In this document: positions 1 through 6,672 of the stretch, piece by piece
How the letters are laid out: each line of letters opens with the position of its first letter
Position numbering within the stretch: the first letter of the stretch is position 1
Source of the DNA: Thalassospiraceae bacterium
GTDB lineage: Bacteria; Pseudomonadota; Alphaproteobacteria; Rhodospirillales; Magnetovibrionaceae
Direction of reading: 5' to 3'
Length of the DNA: 8,242 nucleotides
NCBI GenBank assembly: GCA_030637845.1
Contig: DAOWFT010000052.1
Location: 1-8,242, forward strand
Made by a program: the position numbers and the translations under genes
The notes under the pieces: model-generated
Databases searched by the model: none
The model's input: only the letters and a program-made list of their open reading frames with translations
Told to the model about the DNA's origin: nothing

Positions 1-306
1 CGAGCTCGTGCGTTCACCACGGGTTTTTTCTACTTCTCCGGACATTTCCTCAAAGAAGTATCCAACTGGAACATCAAGAATCTGCGATAGCTGAAACAGG
101 CGGCTAGCACCTATGCGGTTAGCGCCACGTTCATATTTTTGTATTTGCTGAAATGTCAGCGCTACCGCCTCGCCCAGCTTTTCCTGACTAAGGCCCAACA
201 GGGTGCGACGCTGGCGCAAACGGTGACCAACGTGAATATCGACTGGACGCGGAGCGCCCGGTTTTGGATAGTTTCCGACAGTCTTATTTTTTGTTTTTGC
301 GGTCAT
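1..306 (-). CDS. XRE-family helix-turn-helix regulator, C-terminus cut by window edge
   Basis: The first 102 codons are present; the gene runs off the left edge with no stop seen. After a basic, proline-rich leader (residues 1-24), a Cro/C1-type helix-turn-helix domain covers about residues 25-85. It contains RLRQRRTLLGLSQEKLG, then QQIQKYERGANRIGASRL, where the second helix and the YERG turn are typical of DNA-binding XRE proteins. This matches a cytoplasmic regulator that commonly lies between lnt and metK in alphaproteobacteria (family knowledge; its target genes are not known to me). The ATG at 306 is the only Met before residue 89, so the start is fairly secure, although only a weak ACAGGG lies upstream. 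It has its own promoter candidate (376-404), so it is probably a separate transcription unit from lnt. Regulatory targets cannot be inferred from this window. Confidence 0.9.
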   Translation of the reverse strand, partial: MTAKTKNKTVGNYPKPGAPRPVDIHVGHRLRQRRTLLGLSQEKLGEAVALTFQQIQKYERGANRIGASRLFQLSQILDVPVGYFFEEMSGEVEKTRGERTSS

Positions 307-375
307 ATTGGGGGGCCCTGTGTTATTTTTTGTTCCATTTATTTTTTGAGATCAGGAACCTAGATTATGTGCCTT

Positions 376-404
376 TCTATACTCTCGCGAAGATAGGTGG
401 TCAA
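376..404 (-). promoter_or_regulatory. Sigma-70-like promoter for the XRE regulator gene
   Basis: On the minus strand, TTGACC (399-404) and TATAGA (376-381) are separated by exactly 17 nt, close to the TTGACA/TATAAT consensus. Transcription would start near position 369, giving a leader of about 60 nt before the ATG at 306. The spacer contains TCGCGA, a short palindrome that might be an operator, but its flanks do not extend symmetrically. The promoter lies in the 172-nt gap after lnt, in which I see no intrinsic terminator. Read-through from lnt therefore remains possible. Confidence 0.6.
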
Positions 405-478
405 GGCAGACAGAGTTACAATTTACCCACCCGTAATAGGTGTTATCCAGAACAATAAATTTCCAGCTTTTTTTAAAA

Positions 479-2083
479 TTATTTTTTTATACGCTTTTGC
501 ATTTTGCATAAAACCTGACTGGCGAAAATCATCAAAACAGCCAACCCCAGCGGTAAGACATTGCCAAACATGGAATAAACTGTTCTCTGGCCAAGGCCCT
601 TGGGCAAATCAGAATCCACCACCGCGCGCACCCCTAAGGGGGCTTTTGCCACGATGCGACCATAGGCATCGACAACACCGGAAATACCCGTGTTGGCAAC
701 GCGGACAAGGGGAAGCCCCTCTTCGACCGAGCGCATACGAGAAAGCGCGAAATGCTGATGCGGCCCCTGTGTCTTGCCATACCAGGCATCATTGGTGAGG
801 TTCAAAAGCCATTCGGGACGCTCGCCGGTTTTAGGGTCAACATTGGCAACACCAAGGGGGAAAATAATTTCATAACATATGAGCGGGCTTAATGGCGGCA
901 GGCCTTTAAGGTTCATGGTGGTGACGCCGGGCCCGGGGGTAAATGCGCCCGTGCCTTTGGTTATTTTTTCCATGGGCAATAAATCTGCCAGCGGAACGTA
1001 TTCACCAAATGGAACAAGGTGGAACTTGTCATAAGATGCCACCACCGCATTTAATTCAGGATCAATGGCCAACATCGAATTTGCCACCCTGAACGGCTCG
1101 GCCCCGGCGCTTAGCTTTCTTGGGGCGCCAACAATTGTAAGCCCGCCCGGCGGCGTCATGGATGATATTTTATTTATCCACGGTTGATGATCGGCAACAA
1201 AAAACGGCGCCTGGGTTTCGCCCCATATGATATGGGTGGGTGGGGGCTTCCCGGCAGCAGGCTCGGCCGCACCCATTTCCAGCTGTGTCATCATGTGGCC
1301 GGCAAGAAGGTCTTTGTTCCATTTATCGGCTTGAGAAATATTGGGCTGCACCAGACGCAGACGAACGCCATCATGAACATCGTCCGGGGCATCCATAAGC
1401 CGAATGCCGCCAACCGCCAACAACAATACCGGTAATATAATGCCAAGCGCGGCAAAACCTTTTCGTCCCTGAACTAGCGCCGCCGGGGCGCTGGCCGCCA
1501 GCACCGTCAGCGCGCCCAATCCATAGGTGCCAATATAAGCAGCTGCCTGGAGGGCGTGGTCGGAAAATGTCCAGACGCTTCCTATCAGGTTCCACGGAAA
1601 ACCGGTTAACAGCCAGCTTCTCACCCATTCAAGAACGCTCCAACTGGCAGCCAGCAACAGCGCACCACTGGCCATGGACGATCTGGCAAACTTATTGGTG
1701 AAGGCCGCGCTAAGCGCAACAAAAAGCCCAAAGCCCAAGGCAAAGCCGGAAATTGCAATTGGTATCAGCCATGCAAACTGCTGGGCATCAACTAGCAATG
1801 CCATTGATATCCAGTAAAGCCCGGCGGAAAAAAAACCGCTCCCCCACCACCAGCCGAGTACAAATGCTTTTTTCCATGACTGCTGACGCACGGCCAATAA
1901 CGTCAAAATACTAAACGACGGCAGCAACATAAAAATCATGTGAAGCGGGGCAAAGGCAAAAACAGCCAGTGCGCCGGCAAAAAACGCGATGGCAAAAAGC
2001 TGCCAGCGGGCAAGACCGATTAGGTATAAATCAATGCGTTTGAAAATATTATCAGGGGTGGGGCGGGTCATTTTATCAGACAT
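479..2083 (-). CDS. lnt: Apolipoprotein N-acyltransferase
   Basis: Inner-membrane enzyme that transfers an acyl chain from a phospholipid to the N-terminal cysteine of apolipoproteins, the last step of lipoprotein maturation. The protein has 534 aa (E. coli Lnt is 512). The N-terminal part (about residues 28-228) is a series of hydrophobic segments, including the Lnt-typical EWVRSWLLTGFPWN (152-165). A carbon-nitrogen hydrolase domain follows (about 238-495), then a C-terminal membrane anchor (about 505-526). The expected catalytic triad is present: Glu289 (IIWGETQAPF), Lys353 (YDKFHLVPFGEYVP) and Cys403 (LICYEIIFP). Glu361 and the Tyr404-Glu405 pair that follow the E. coli pattern are also present, so the enzyme looks intact. 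The ATG at 2083 is 11 nt after the corC stop, with TAGGG upstream; Met5 is an alternative start. It is the last gene of the miaB-to-lnt run, as in E. coli. Confidence 0.97.
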   Translation of the reverse strand: MSDKMTRPTPDNIFKRIDLYLIGLARWQLFAIAFFAGALAVFAFAPLHMIFMLLPSFSILTLLAVRQQSWKKAFVLGWWWGSGFFSAGLYWISMALLVDAQQFAWLIPIAISGFALGFGLFVALSAAFTNKFARSSMASGALLLAASWSVLEWVRSWLLTGFPWNLIGSVWTFSDHALQAAAYIGTYGLGALTVLAASAPAALVQGRKGFAALGIILPVLLLAVGGIRLMDAPDDVHDGVRLRLVQPNISQADKWNKDLLAGHMMTQLEMGAAEPAAGKPPPTHIIWGETQAPFFVADHQPWINKISSMTPPGGLTIVGAPRKLSAGAEPFRVANSMLAIDPELNAVVASYDKFHLVPFGEYVPLADLLPMEKITKGTGAFTPGPGVTTMNLKGLPPLSPLICYEIIFPLGVANVDPKTGERPEWLLNLTNDAWYGKTQGPHQHFALSRMRSVEEGLPLVRVANTGISGVVDAYGRIVAKAPLGVRAVVDSDLPKGLGQRTVYSMFGNVLPLGLAVLMIFASQVLCKMQKRIKK

Positions 2084-2094
2084 GAAAAAACGCC

Positions 2095-3129
2095 CTATTT
2101 TACTTTGGCTTTTTTATTTTTGTCATCTGCACCAAGGTTTTCTCCCCTTAGCAGGTCTTGCGCCCACTCAACATTATCCCAGGTTCCAACATCTTGATCT
2201 GTGTTTTTGCTTTCATCTGAATAATCCTTGGGCGGGCGAATACGAATGCGCTTAACCTTGCGCGGGTCGGCATCAAGAATTTCAAATTCAATTCCTGAGG
2301 CATGGTCCAACAGTTCACCCCGAATTGGAACGCGCCCTGAAATGGAAAAAACAAGGCCACCCAATGTATCAATATCGTCGTGCTCTTCGTCGCTGAATAA
2401 TTTTTTACCCAATGTTTGTTCAAGTGTCTCTATCGGTGTGCGTGCGTTTGCATCCCAGCTTCCATCCGGGCGCTGCTCAAGCCCTAAATGTTCGCGCAAA
2501 TCAAACTCGTCTTCGATTTCGCCAACAATTTCTTCAACCAAATCTTCAATGGTGACAAGCCCATCAACACCGCCGAACTCATCAACCACCAATGCCATAT
2601 GGCAACGCTTGAGCCGCATTTCCAAAAGCAGTTCAAGAACCATCATTGAAGGGGAAACAAACATTACCGGGCGGGCAATTTTTGTTGGATCAAACCCGTC
2701 TTTGTCGGTTTCCTTGTTGGCCAACACATCCTTGACGTGAACCATGCCCACCACATTATCCAAGGTGCGCTCATAAACCGGGAACCGCGAGTGCCCTTCC
2801 TTTACCATCAGCTCTACAAATTCTTTTAAGGTAGCGGCGCTGTGTAAACCGCGAATATCTATGCGCGGAACCATTACATCGGCAACGGTGCGGCCTCTTA
2901 GCTCAAGAATGTTGCCAAGCAATATTCTTTCATCGGCGCCAAGGGATTGCTCGCCCTCTTCGGAGCCTTCGATAAGTTCTTCCAACGTATCGCGTACGGT
3001 TTCACCGCTGCGCCCGCTTAGCCATTCAATAAATGATTTCCAGAAATTCTTTTCGCGTCTGGCCGGTGATATCGTCGGTGATGCTGTCTGGTTTTCATCA
3101 TCCGGCGCGGCAGAAGAAGGATCGTTCAT
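2095..3129 (-). CDS. corC: CorC/YbeX-type CBS-domain protein (hemolysin family)
   Basis: Soluble CBS-pair protein of the CorC/TlyC family, 344 aa. A charged N-terminus (1-80) leads into two CBS motifs: about 84-140 (VMVPRIDIRGL, then SRFPVYE and GMVHVKDVL) and about 150-207 (HMALVVDEFGGVDGLVTIEDL, ending in the acidic EEIVGEIEDEFD). The CorC_HlyC domain follows (about 220-300, with DDIDTLGGLVFS and GRVPIRGE). No transmembrane DUF21 domain is present, which separates it from the longer CNNM-like transporters. E. coli YbeX has been linked to Mg/Co efflux and to ribosome maturation; which role applies here is not visible. Residues 300-344 form an extra low-complexity tail with a basic end (KNKKAKVK). 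The ATG at 3129 has AGGCG about 8 nt upstream. It sits between ybeY (32-nt gap) and lnt (11-nt gap), as in E. coli. The old name hemolysin is not evidence of toxicity. Confidence 0.93.
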   Translation of the reverse strand: MNDPSSAAPDDENQTASPTISPARREKNFWKSFIEWLSGRSGETVRDTLEELIEGSEEGEQSLGADERILLGNILELRGRTVADVMVPRIDIRGLHSAATLKEFVELMVKEGHSRFPVYERTLDNVVGMVHVKDVLANKETDKDGFDPTKIARPVMFVSPSMMVLELLLEMRLKRCHMALVVDEFGGVDGLVTIEDLVEEIVGEIEDEFDLREHLGLEQRPDGSWDANARTPIETLEQTLGKKLFSDEEHDDIDTLGGLVFSISGRVPIRGELLDHASGIEFEILDADPRKVKRIRIRPPKDYSDESKNTDQDVGTWDNVEWAQDLLRGENLGADDKNKKAKVK

Positions 3130-3161
3130 TATTTCGCCTGTTTAAGTATCTCGTTTATGCA

Positions 3162-3692
3162 TCAAATCCCGTATGGGTTTTCGATGCCTAGTTCTTGTAG
3201 AATCTCCGCTTCCAGATTTTCCATTATTTCGGCTTCGGCTGCCTCAATATGATCAAAACCCAGAAGATGCACCATACCATGAACCGTCAAATGACTGAAA
3301 TGATTAGCTAAGGTCTTTTTTTCAGCCCGGGCCTCGGCGGTGGTGGTTTGCATCGCAATGGTAATGTCACCCAATAACCAGGGCGCATCGATGGGCAGGG
3401 CTTCGCCGTCTAATGAGCCGCTGGGAAACGACAAAACATTGGTTGGCTTGTCGTTGCCCAAATAATCACGGTTGAGAGTTTGCTGGCGGTCATCGTTCAA
3501 CAGCAACAGGCTTACCTCGGCTGTTCTGTTTTTTGCTCCACTGCCGAGCAACGATTTTTTACAAGCCATATCCCACGTGGCATTTATTGCACGAACGGCA
3601 ATGTCAGCCGCATCTGGCAATTCATTGTTCCAGCCGTCATCATCGATGGATATGTCTATGACAAGATTTTCTACAATATTTTCTTTTGGCAT
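3162..3692 (-). CDS. ybeY: Endoribonuclease YbeY (16S rRNA maturation)
   Basis: Single-strand-specific metallo-endoribonuclease involved in 16S rRNA 3'-end maturation and 70S ribosome quality control. With the start chosen here it has 176 aa. The signature is clear: the zinc-binding HGMVHLLGFDH, with His138, His142 and His148, matches the family H-x3-H-x5-H pattern. Upstream lies NRDYLGNDKPTNVLSFP (about 74-90), including the conserved Arg75. The reading frame stays open to 3764, but starts at 3764 or 3725 would overlap the end of phoH by 65 or 26 nt and add a basic extension. The ATG at 3692 begins 7 nt after the phoH stop and gives a normal family N-terminus. None of the candidate starts has a strong Shine-Dalgarno sequence; translation probably depends on coupling to phoH. 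Confidence 0.95.
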   Translation of the reverse strand: MPKENIVENLVIDISIDDDGWNNELPDAADIAVRAINATWDMACKKSLLGSGAKNRTAEVSLLLLNDDRQQTLNRDYLGNDKPTNVLSFPSGSLDGEALPIDAPWLLGDITIAMQTTTAEARAEKKTLANHFSHLTVHGMVHLLGFDHIEAAEAEIMENLEAEILQELGIENPYGI

Positions 3693-3699
3693 TAATAAA

Positions 3700-4728
3700 T
3701 CATTTCTTGTGCTTGCTTTTTTCATATGGCGCCGCTGCGTGGCGGCTCGCCTCGGCACGATCATATGCAGTTACAATTCGCGTTACCAATGGATGGCGAA
3801 CAACATCAGCCGCACCAAATTCAATAAACGCAACGCCTTTTACATCGCCCAGTATTTCACTGGCATCGCGCAGGCCCGAGCGTTGACCCTTGGGCAAATC
3901 AACTTGGGTGAGGTCACCGGTAACAACCATATGTGCGTTTTCACCAAGCCTGGTTAAAAACATTTTCATTTGCACCGCAGATGTATTTTGCGCCTCATCC
4001 AAAATAACAAAAGCATTGGCAAGCGTGCGTCCACGCATAAACGCGAGCGGGGCGACTTCGATTTCGCCATTTTCAAGCCTGCGCATAACTTCATCGGACG
4101 GCAACATATCGTGAAGGGCGTCATAAAGCGGGCGCAGATATGGATCAACTTTTTCGCGCATATCGCCGGGCAAAAACCCGAGCTGTTCGCCGGCTTCTAC
4201 CGCGGGTCGCGAAAGAATGATGCGGTCAACCTCGCCCTGCACCAATCGCTCTACCGCTTTTGCAACCGCAAGATATGTTTTGCCGGTGCCGGCTGGACCA
4301 ACCGCGAACACAAGTTCATTTTTGTCTATTGCGTTTATATATTCGCCCTGAAGTTTTGAGCGCGGCGAGATGGCCCGTTTTCTGGTTCTGATTTCAAGAT
4401 CCAATGATGAAACTCCTCCTCCATCCACCACAACACGAACCGCGGCGGCAACTTCATCAACGCCGACTTCGCTACCGTTCATCAATCTATCATAAAGACC
4501 GATTAACGCCCGTTGCACCATTTCAACACTTTCGTGGCTTCCGACTATTTCTATCTCGGCACCGCGAGTATTAATTACCACCCCAAGAAGTTCTTCCATT
4601 TGTGTTAGGTGCGCTTGATGGGGGCCAAACAATTCCTGCGCAAGATGATTGTCGGAAAATGTCAGGCTTGCGGTTTTGTTCTTGGTTTTGGTTTTGGCTT
4701 TATTTTTTTCTGGCACTTTTTTTGTCAC
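3700..4728 (-). CDS. phoH: PhoH-like NTPase (YbeZ)
   Basis: Cytoplasmic P-loop NTPase of the PhoH/YbeZ family, 342 aa; in E. coli it works with its neighbour YbeY in RNA and ribosome metabolism, and a helicase-like role has been proposed. The N-terminal KH-like region (about 25-95, with EIEIVGSHESVEMVQRAL) precedes the PhoH domain (about 118-328). Walker A is GPAGTGKT (144-151), Walker B is VILDEAQN (241-248), and SRPAVEAGEQLGFLPGD (173-189) and VVTGDLTQVDLP (268-279) are family hallmarks. The start is GTG at 4728, overlapping the miaB stop by 4 nt (GTGA) with AAAGG about 8 nt upstream, which indicates translational coupling. The first 19 residues are a Lys/Thr/Asn-rich tail encoded by short AAAACC-like repeats, unusual compared with the compact core. 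The phosphate-starvation link implied by the name phoH is not supported by anything visible here. Confidence 0.95.
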   Translation of the reverse strand: MTKKVPEKNKAKTKTKNKTASLTFSDNHLAQELFGPHQAHLTQMEELLGVVINTRGAEIEIVGSHESVEMVQRALIGLYDRLMNGSEVGVDEVAAAVRVVVDGGGVSSLDLEIRTRKRAISPRSKLQGEYINAIDKNELVFAVGPAGTGKTYLAVAKAVERLVQGEVDRIILSRPAVEAGEQLGFLPGDMREKVDPYLRPLYDALHDMLPSDEVMRRLENGEIEVAPLAFMRGRTLANAFVILDEAQNTSAVQMKMFLTRLGENAHMVVTGDLTQVDLPKGQRSGLRDASEILGDVKGVAFIEFGAADVVRHPLVTRIVTAYDRAEASRHAAAPYEKSKHKK

Positions 4729-6092
4729 GCATAAAACCTTTCTTTGTTGCCCGCATTAATCAACACACCGCCGAGCGATCCGGCAGAACTTTGCCTGATT
4801 TTAACCTCTGCTATCTGGTGCATTATTTCTGGGGTTGCTTCAACTACCACCGGCTGCATGTGGGGGCTGCGCCCAACCATTTGCCCCGGTTGTTTGCCCA
4901 CGCGATCAAACAATACCGGCAAAGTTTTACCGACGGTTTCCCGGTTAAAACGAAGCGTATTTTCAGCAAGTAAGGCTTGCAGGCGATCAAGGCGTTCACT
5001 CATGACATGGTCTTCGACCTGAGCGTCCATCATCGCCGCTGGCGTGCCCGGGCGGGGGGAAAATTTGAACGAATACGTCTGCACAAAACCAATATCGCGG
5101 GCAAGGTTGTAGGTGTCTTCAAAATCGGCGTCGGTTTCACCGGGAAAGCCAATTATGAGGTCGCTTGATAACGAAATATCGGGCCGGACTTTGATAATTT
5201 TTTCAACCAGAGCGCGGAATTGAGCCCCGCTGTGGCCGCGGTTCATTGCTTTTAATATTTTGTCCGAACCAGATTGCACCGGTAAATGCAAATTGGGCAT
5301 AAGCTTTTCAATGTCACGGTGGGCGGAAATTAGCTCATCGTTGACCTCGGCCGGATACGATGTGGAATAGCGGATGCGTTCAACGCTTTCGATCTCGGCC
5401 ACCGACCTTATAAGCGATGCCAGATTCCATGAACCATCGCCATCGGGCGAGCTGCCGTGATAGGCATTGACGTTTTGTCCGATGAGCGTAATTTCCTTAG
5501 CACCCGCTTTTGCCAGTTCATTTGCTTCTAGCAAAACATCGCGGGCGGGACGTGAATATTCCGAACCGCGGGTATAGGGAACCACACAATAGGTGCAAAA
5601 CTTGTCACAGCCTTCTTGTACGGTCAAAAATGCAGAGGCCCCGTTCACGGTTCGCGCAGACCCCAGTTCATCAAATTTACTTTCCGCTGGAAAATCCGTA
5701 TGGAGAACGTGGCCGCGGGCACGGGTGGCCTCGGCAATCATTTGCGGTAATCGGTGATAGGTCTGCGGGCCAAACACCATATCAACATAGGGCGCGCGCG
5801 CTAGTATCTGTTCGCCCTCGGCCTGGGCAACACATCCGGTCACGGCAAGTATCGAGCGGCCATTGCCATTTTTAATTTTGCCATCGCGTATTTTATTAAG
5901 ACGGCCAATTTCAGAATAAACTTTTTCCGCTGCCTTTTCACGAATATGGCACGTATTAAGAATGACCATATCGGCATCATCGGGGCTATCGGTTGTTGCA
6001 TAGCCCAGCGCCGCAAGCATCTCTGCCATTCGGCCAGAATCATAAACATTCATCTGGCAGCCATAAGTTTTTATATAAAGTTTTTTTGTCAC
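4725..6092 (-). CDS. miaB: tRNA-2-methylthio-N6-dimethylallyladenosine synthase
   Basis: Radical-SAM methylthiotransferase that converts i6A37 to ms2i6A37 in tRNAs reading codons that begin with U. The protein has 455 aa, a normal length. The N-terminal UPF0004 domain carries Cys12 (YGCQMN), Cys48 (LNTCHIREKA) and Cys87 (VTGCVAQ), the ligands of the auxiliary 4Fe-4S cluster. The radical SAM motif CDKFCTYC supplies Cys162, Cys166 and Cys169. LIGQNVNAYHG (203-213), PVQSGSDKILKAMNRGH (271-287) and IIGFPGETDADF (313-324) are typical MiaB segments. A C-terminal TRAM domain (about 383-448) binds the tRNA. The start is a GTG at 6092; no in-frame ATG lies near, and MTKKLYIKTYGCQMN is the normal family N-terminus. 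The Shine-Dalgarno sequence is poor. The gap to fur is 29 nt, so fur and miaB are probably co-transcribed. No defect is seen. Confidence 0.97.
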   Translation of the reverse strand: MTKKLYIKTYGCQMNVYDSGRMAEMLAALGYATTDSPDDADMVILNTCHIREKAAEKVYSEIGRLNKIRDGKIKNGNGRSILAVTGCVAQAEGEQILARAPYVDMVFGPQTYHRLPQMIAEATRARGHVLHTDFPAESKFDELGSARTVNGASAFLTVQEGCDKFCTYCVVPYTRGSEYSRPARDVLLEANELAKAGAKEITLIGQNVNAYHGSSPDGDGSWNLASLIRSVAEIESVERIRYSTSYPAEVNDELISAHRDIEKLMPNLHLPVQSGSDKILKAMNRGHSGAQFRALVEKIIKVRPDISLSSDLIIGFPGETDADFEDTYNLARDIGFVQTYSFKFSPRPGTPAAMMDAQVEDHVMSERLDRLQALLAENTLRFNRETVGKTLPVLFDRVGKQPGQMVGRSPHMQPVVVEATPEIMHQIAEVKIRQSSAGSLGGVLINAGNKERFYA

Positions 6093-6121
6093 AATTTTGC
6101 CGAGGCTTATCCAGCCTGTCC

Positions 6122-6571
6122 TCAGTCTAGCTTGTCGTCCTTATCATCGTCATCGGATATGGGTGTGCCGTAAAGTTCCAAACGATGACCGACCAGTTTC
6201 AGCCCTTGTTCTGCTGCAATCTTTTTTTGCAGAGCTTCTATTTCCACACTATGAAATTCAATTACCTTGCCTGAATGAATATCAATCAAGTGATCGTGAT
6301 GTTCATCGGACACTTCTTCGTAACGTGAACGGCCATCGCCAAAGTCATGGCGCTCAAGGATTCCGGATTCTTCAAACAAGCGAACGGTTCTATAAACTGT
6401 TGCTATCGAAATGTTGGCATCAAACTTAACTGCCCTGCGATGTAGTTCTTCTACATCGGGATGATCGCTAGCATTGGAAAGAACCCTGGCAATTGTCCGG
6501 CGCTGCTCTGTCATCTTCATATTTTTATCGATACAAAGCTGCTCGATACGTGAAGGCTTGTTACTGGCCAT
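6122..6571 (-). CDS. fur: Fur-family metalloregulator (alphaproteobacterial Fur/Mur type)
   Basis: Cytoplasmic dimeric repressor that senses iron or manganese, 149 aa. The winged-helix domain (about 1-85) contains MTEQRRTIARVL and the recognition-helix segment ISIATVYRTVRLFEESGILER. The dimerization domain contains EHHDHLID (90-97), GKVIEF (101-106) and GHRLELYG (128-135). By analogy with E. coli Fur, likely metal ligands are His37, Glu85, His91-His92, Asp93, His94, Glu105, Glu112 and His129. The structural CxxC is absent (LIDIHSGK), as in many alphaproteobacterial Fur/Mur proteins, some of which respond mainly to manganese. It is not Irr: the Irr N-terminal signature is missing. The C-terminus is very acidic (DDDDKDDKLD). 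The gene lies between mucR and miaB and has a palindromic promoter-like region upstream, suggesting its own promoter and possibly autoregulation. Whether it is Fur or Mur by function cannot be decided from sequence. Confidence 0.92.
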   Translation of the reverse strand: MASNKPSRIEQLCIDKNMKMTEQRRTIARVLSNASDHPDVEELHRRAVKFDANISIATVYRTVRLFEESGILERHDFGDGRSRYEEVSDEHHDHLIDIHSGKVIEFHSVEIEALQKKIAAEQGLKLVGHRLELYGTPISDDDDKDDKLD

Positions 6572-6601
6572 TAATCTCTGTTCCGCAAAAAATCTGATGT
6601 G

Positions 6602-6645
6602 CCCCTATTATATAGGGACCCGCTGAAGGAATGTATAATAGTGGG
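6602..6645 (-). promoter_or_regulatory. Candidate promoter/operator of fur with nested inverted repeats
   Basis: In the 101-nt mucR-fur gap, the 15-mer CCCTATTATATAGGG (6603-6617) is a perfect 6-bp inverted repeat around a 3-nt centre. On the minus strand it contains TATAAT (6607-6612), a consensus -10 that would place the transcript start near 6600, about 28 nt before the fur ATG. No good -35 is present at 16-18 nt (TACATT at best). A second copy of the core, in inverted orientation, lies at 6634-6641: CTATTATA at 6605-6612 pairs with TATAATAG. The match continues outward to CCC/GGG past a 1-nt bulge. A repressor site overlapping the -10 is the simplest reading, but the bound regulator is unknown. 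Confidence 0.45.
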
Positions 6646-6672
6646 AATAGCCGCCGGATAATTATTGTTTTT

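Noticed and set aside
307..478. Possible terminator after lnt
   Set aside because: The gap has short T/A runs and a 4-bp CACC/GGTG pairing, but no stem of useful length followed by a U-tract on the lnt strand.
397..798. 133-aa plus-strand open frame opposite the end of lnt
   Set aside because: It lies almost entirely antisense to the well-supported lnt gene, has no recognisable domain, and its composition is what a shadow frame of lnt would give.
2228..2740. 170-aa plus-strand open frame opposite corC
   Set aside because: Extremely Ser/Thr/Asn-rich low-complexity translation, fully antisense to corC, with no motif; a typical shadow frame.
2095..3129. CorC-like gene read as a hemolysin or toxin
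   Set aside because: The hemolysin label is historical. The visible domains are two CBS motifs and a CorC_HlyC domain without a secretion signal or membrane-pore features.
3472..3957. 161-aa plus-strand open frame spanning the ybeY-phoH junction
   Set aside because: It covers conserved parts of two real genes on the other strand and shows no family motif or convincing start signal.
6093..6121. Small hairpin (GGCT...AGCC) between fur and miaB as a terminator
   Set aside because: The stem has only 4 bp and no T-run follows, so it is not a credible intrinsic terminator; read-through from fur into miaB is more likely.
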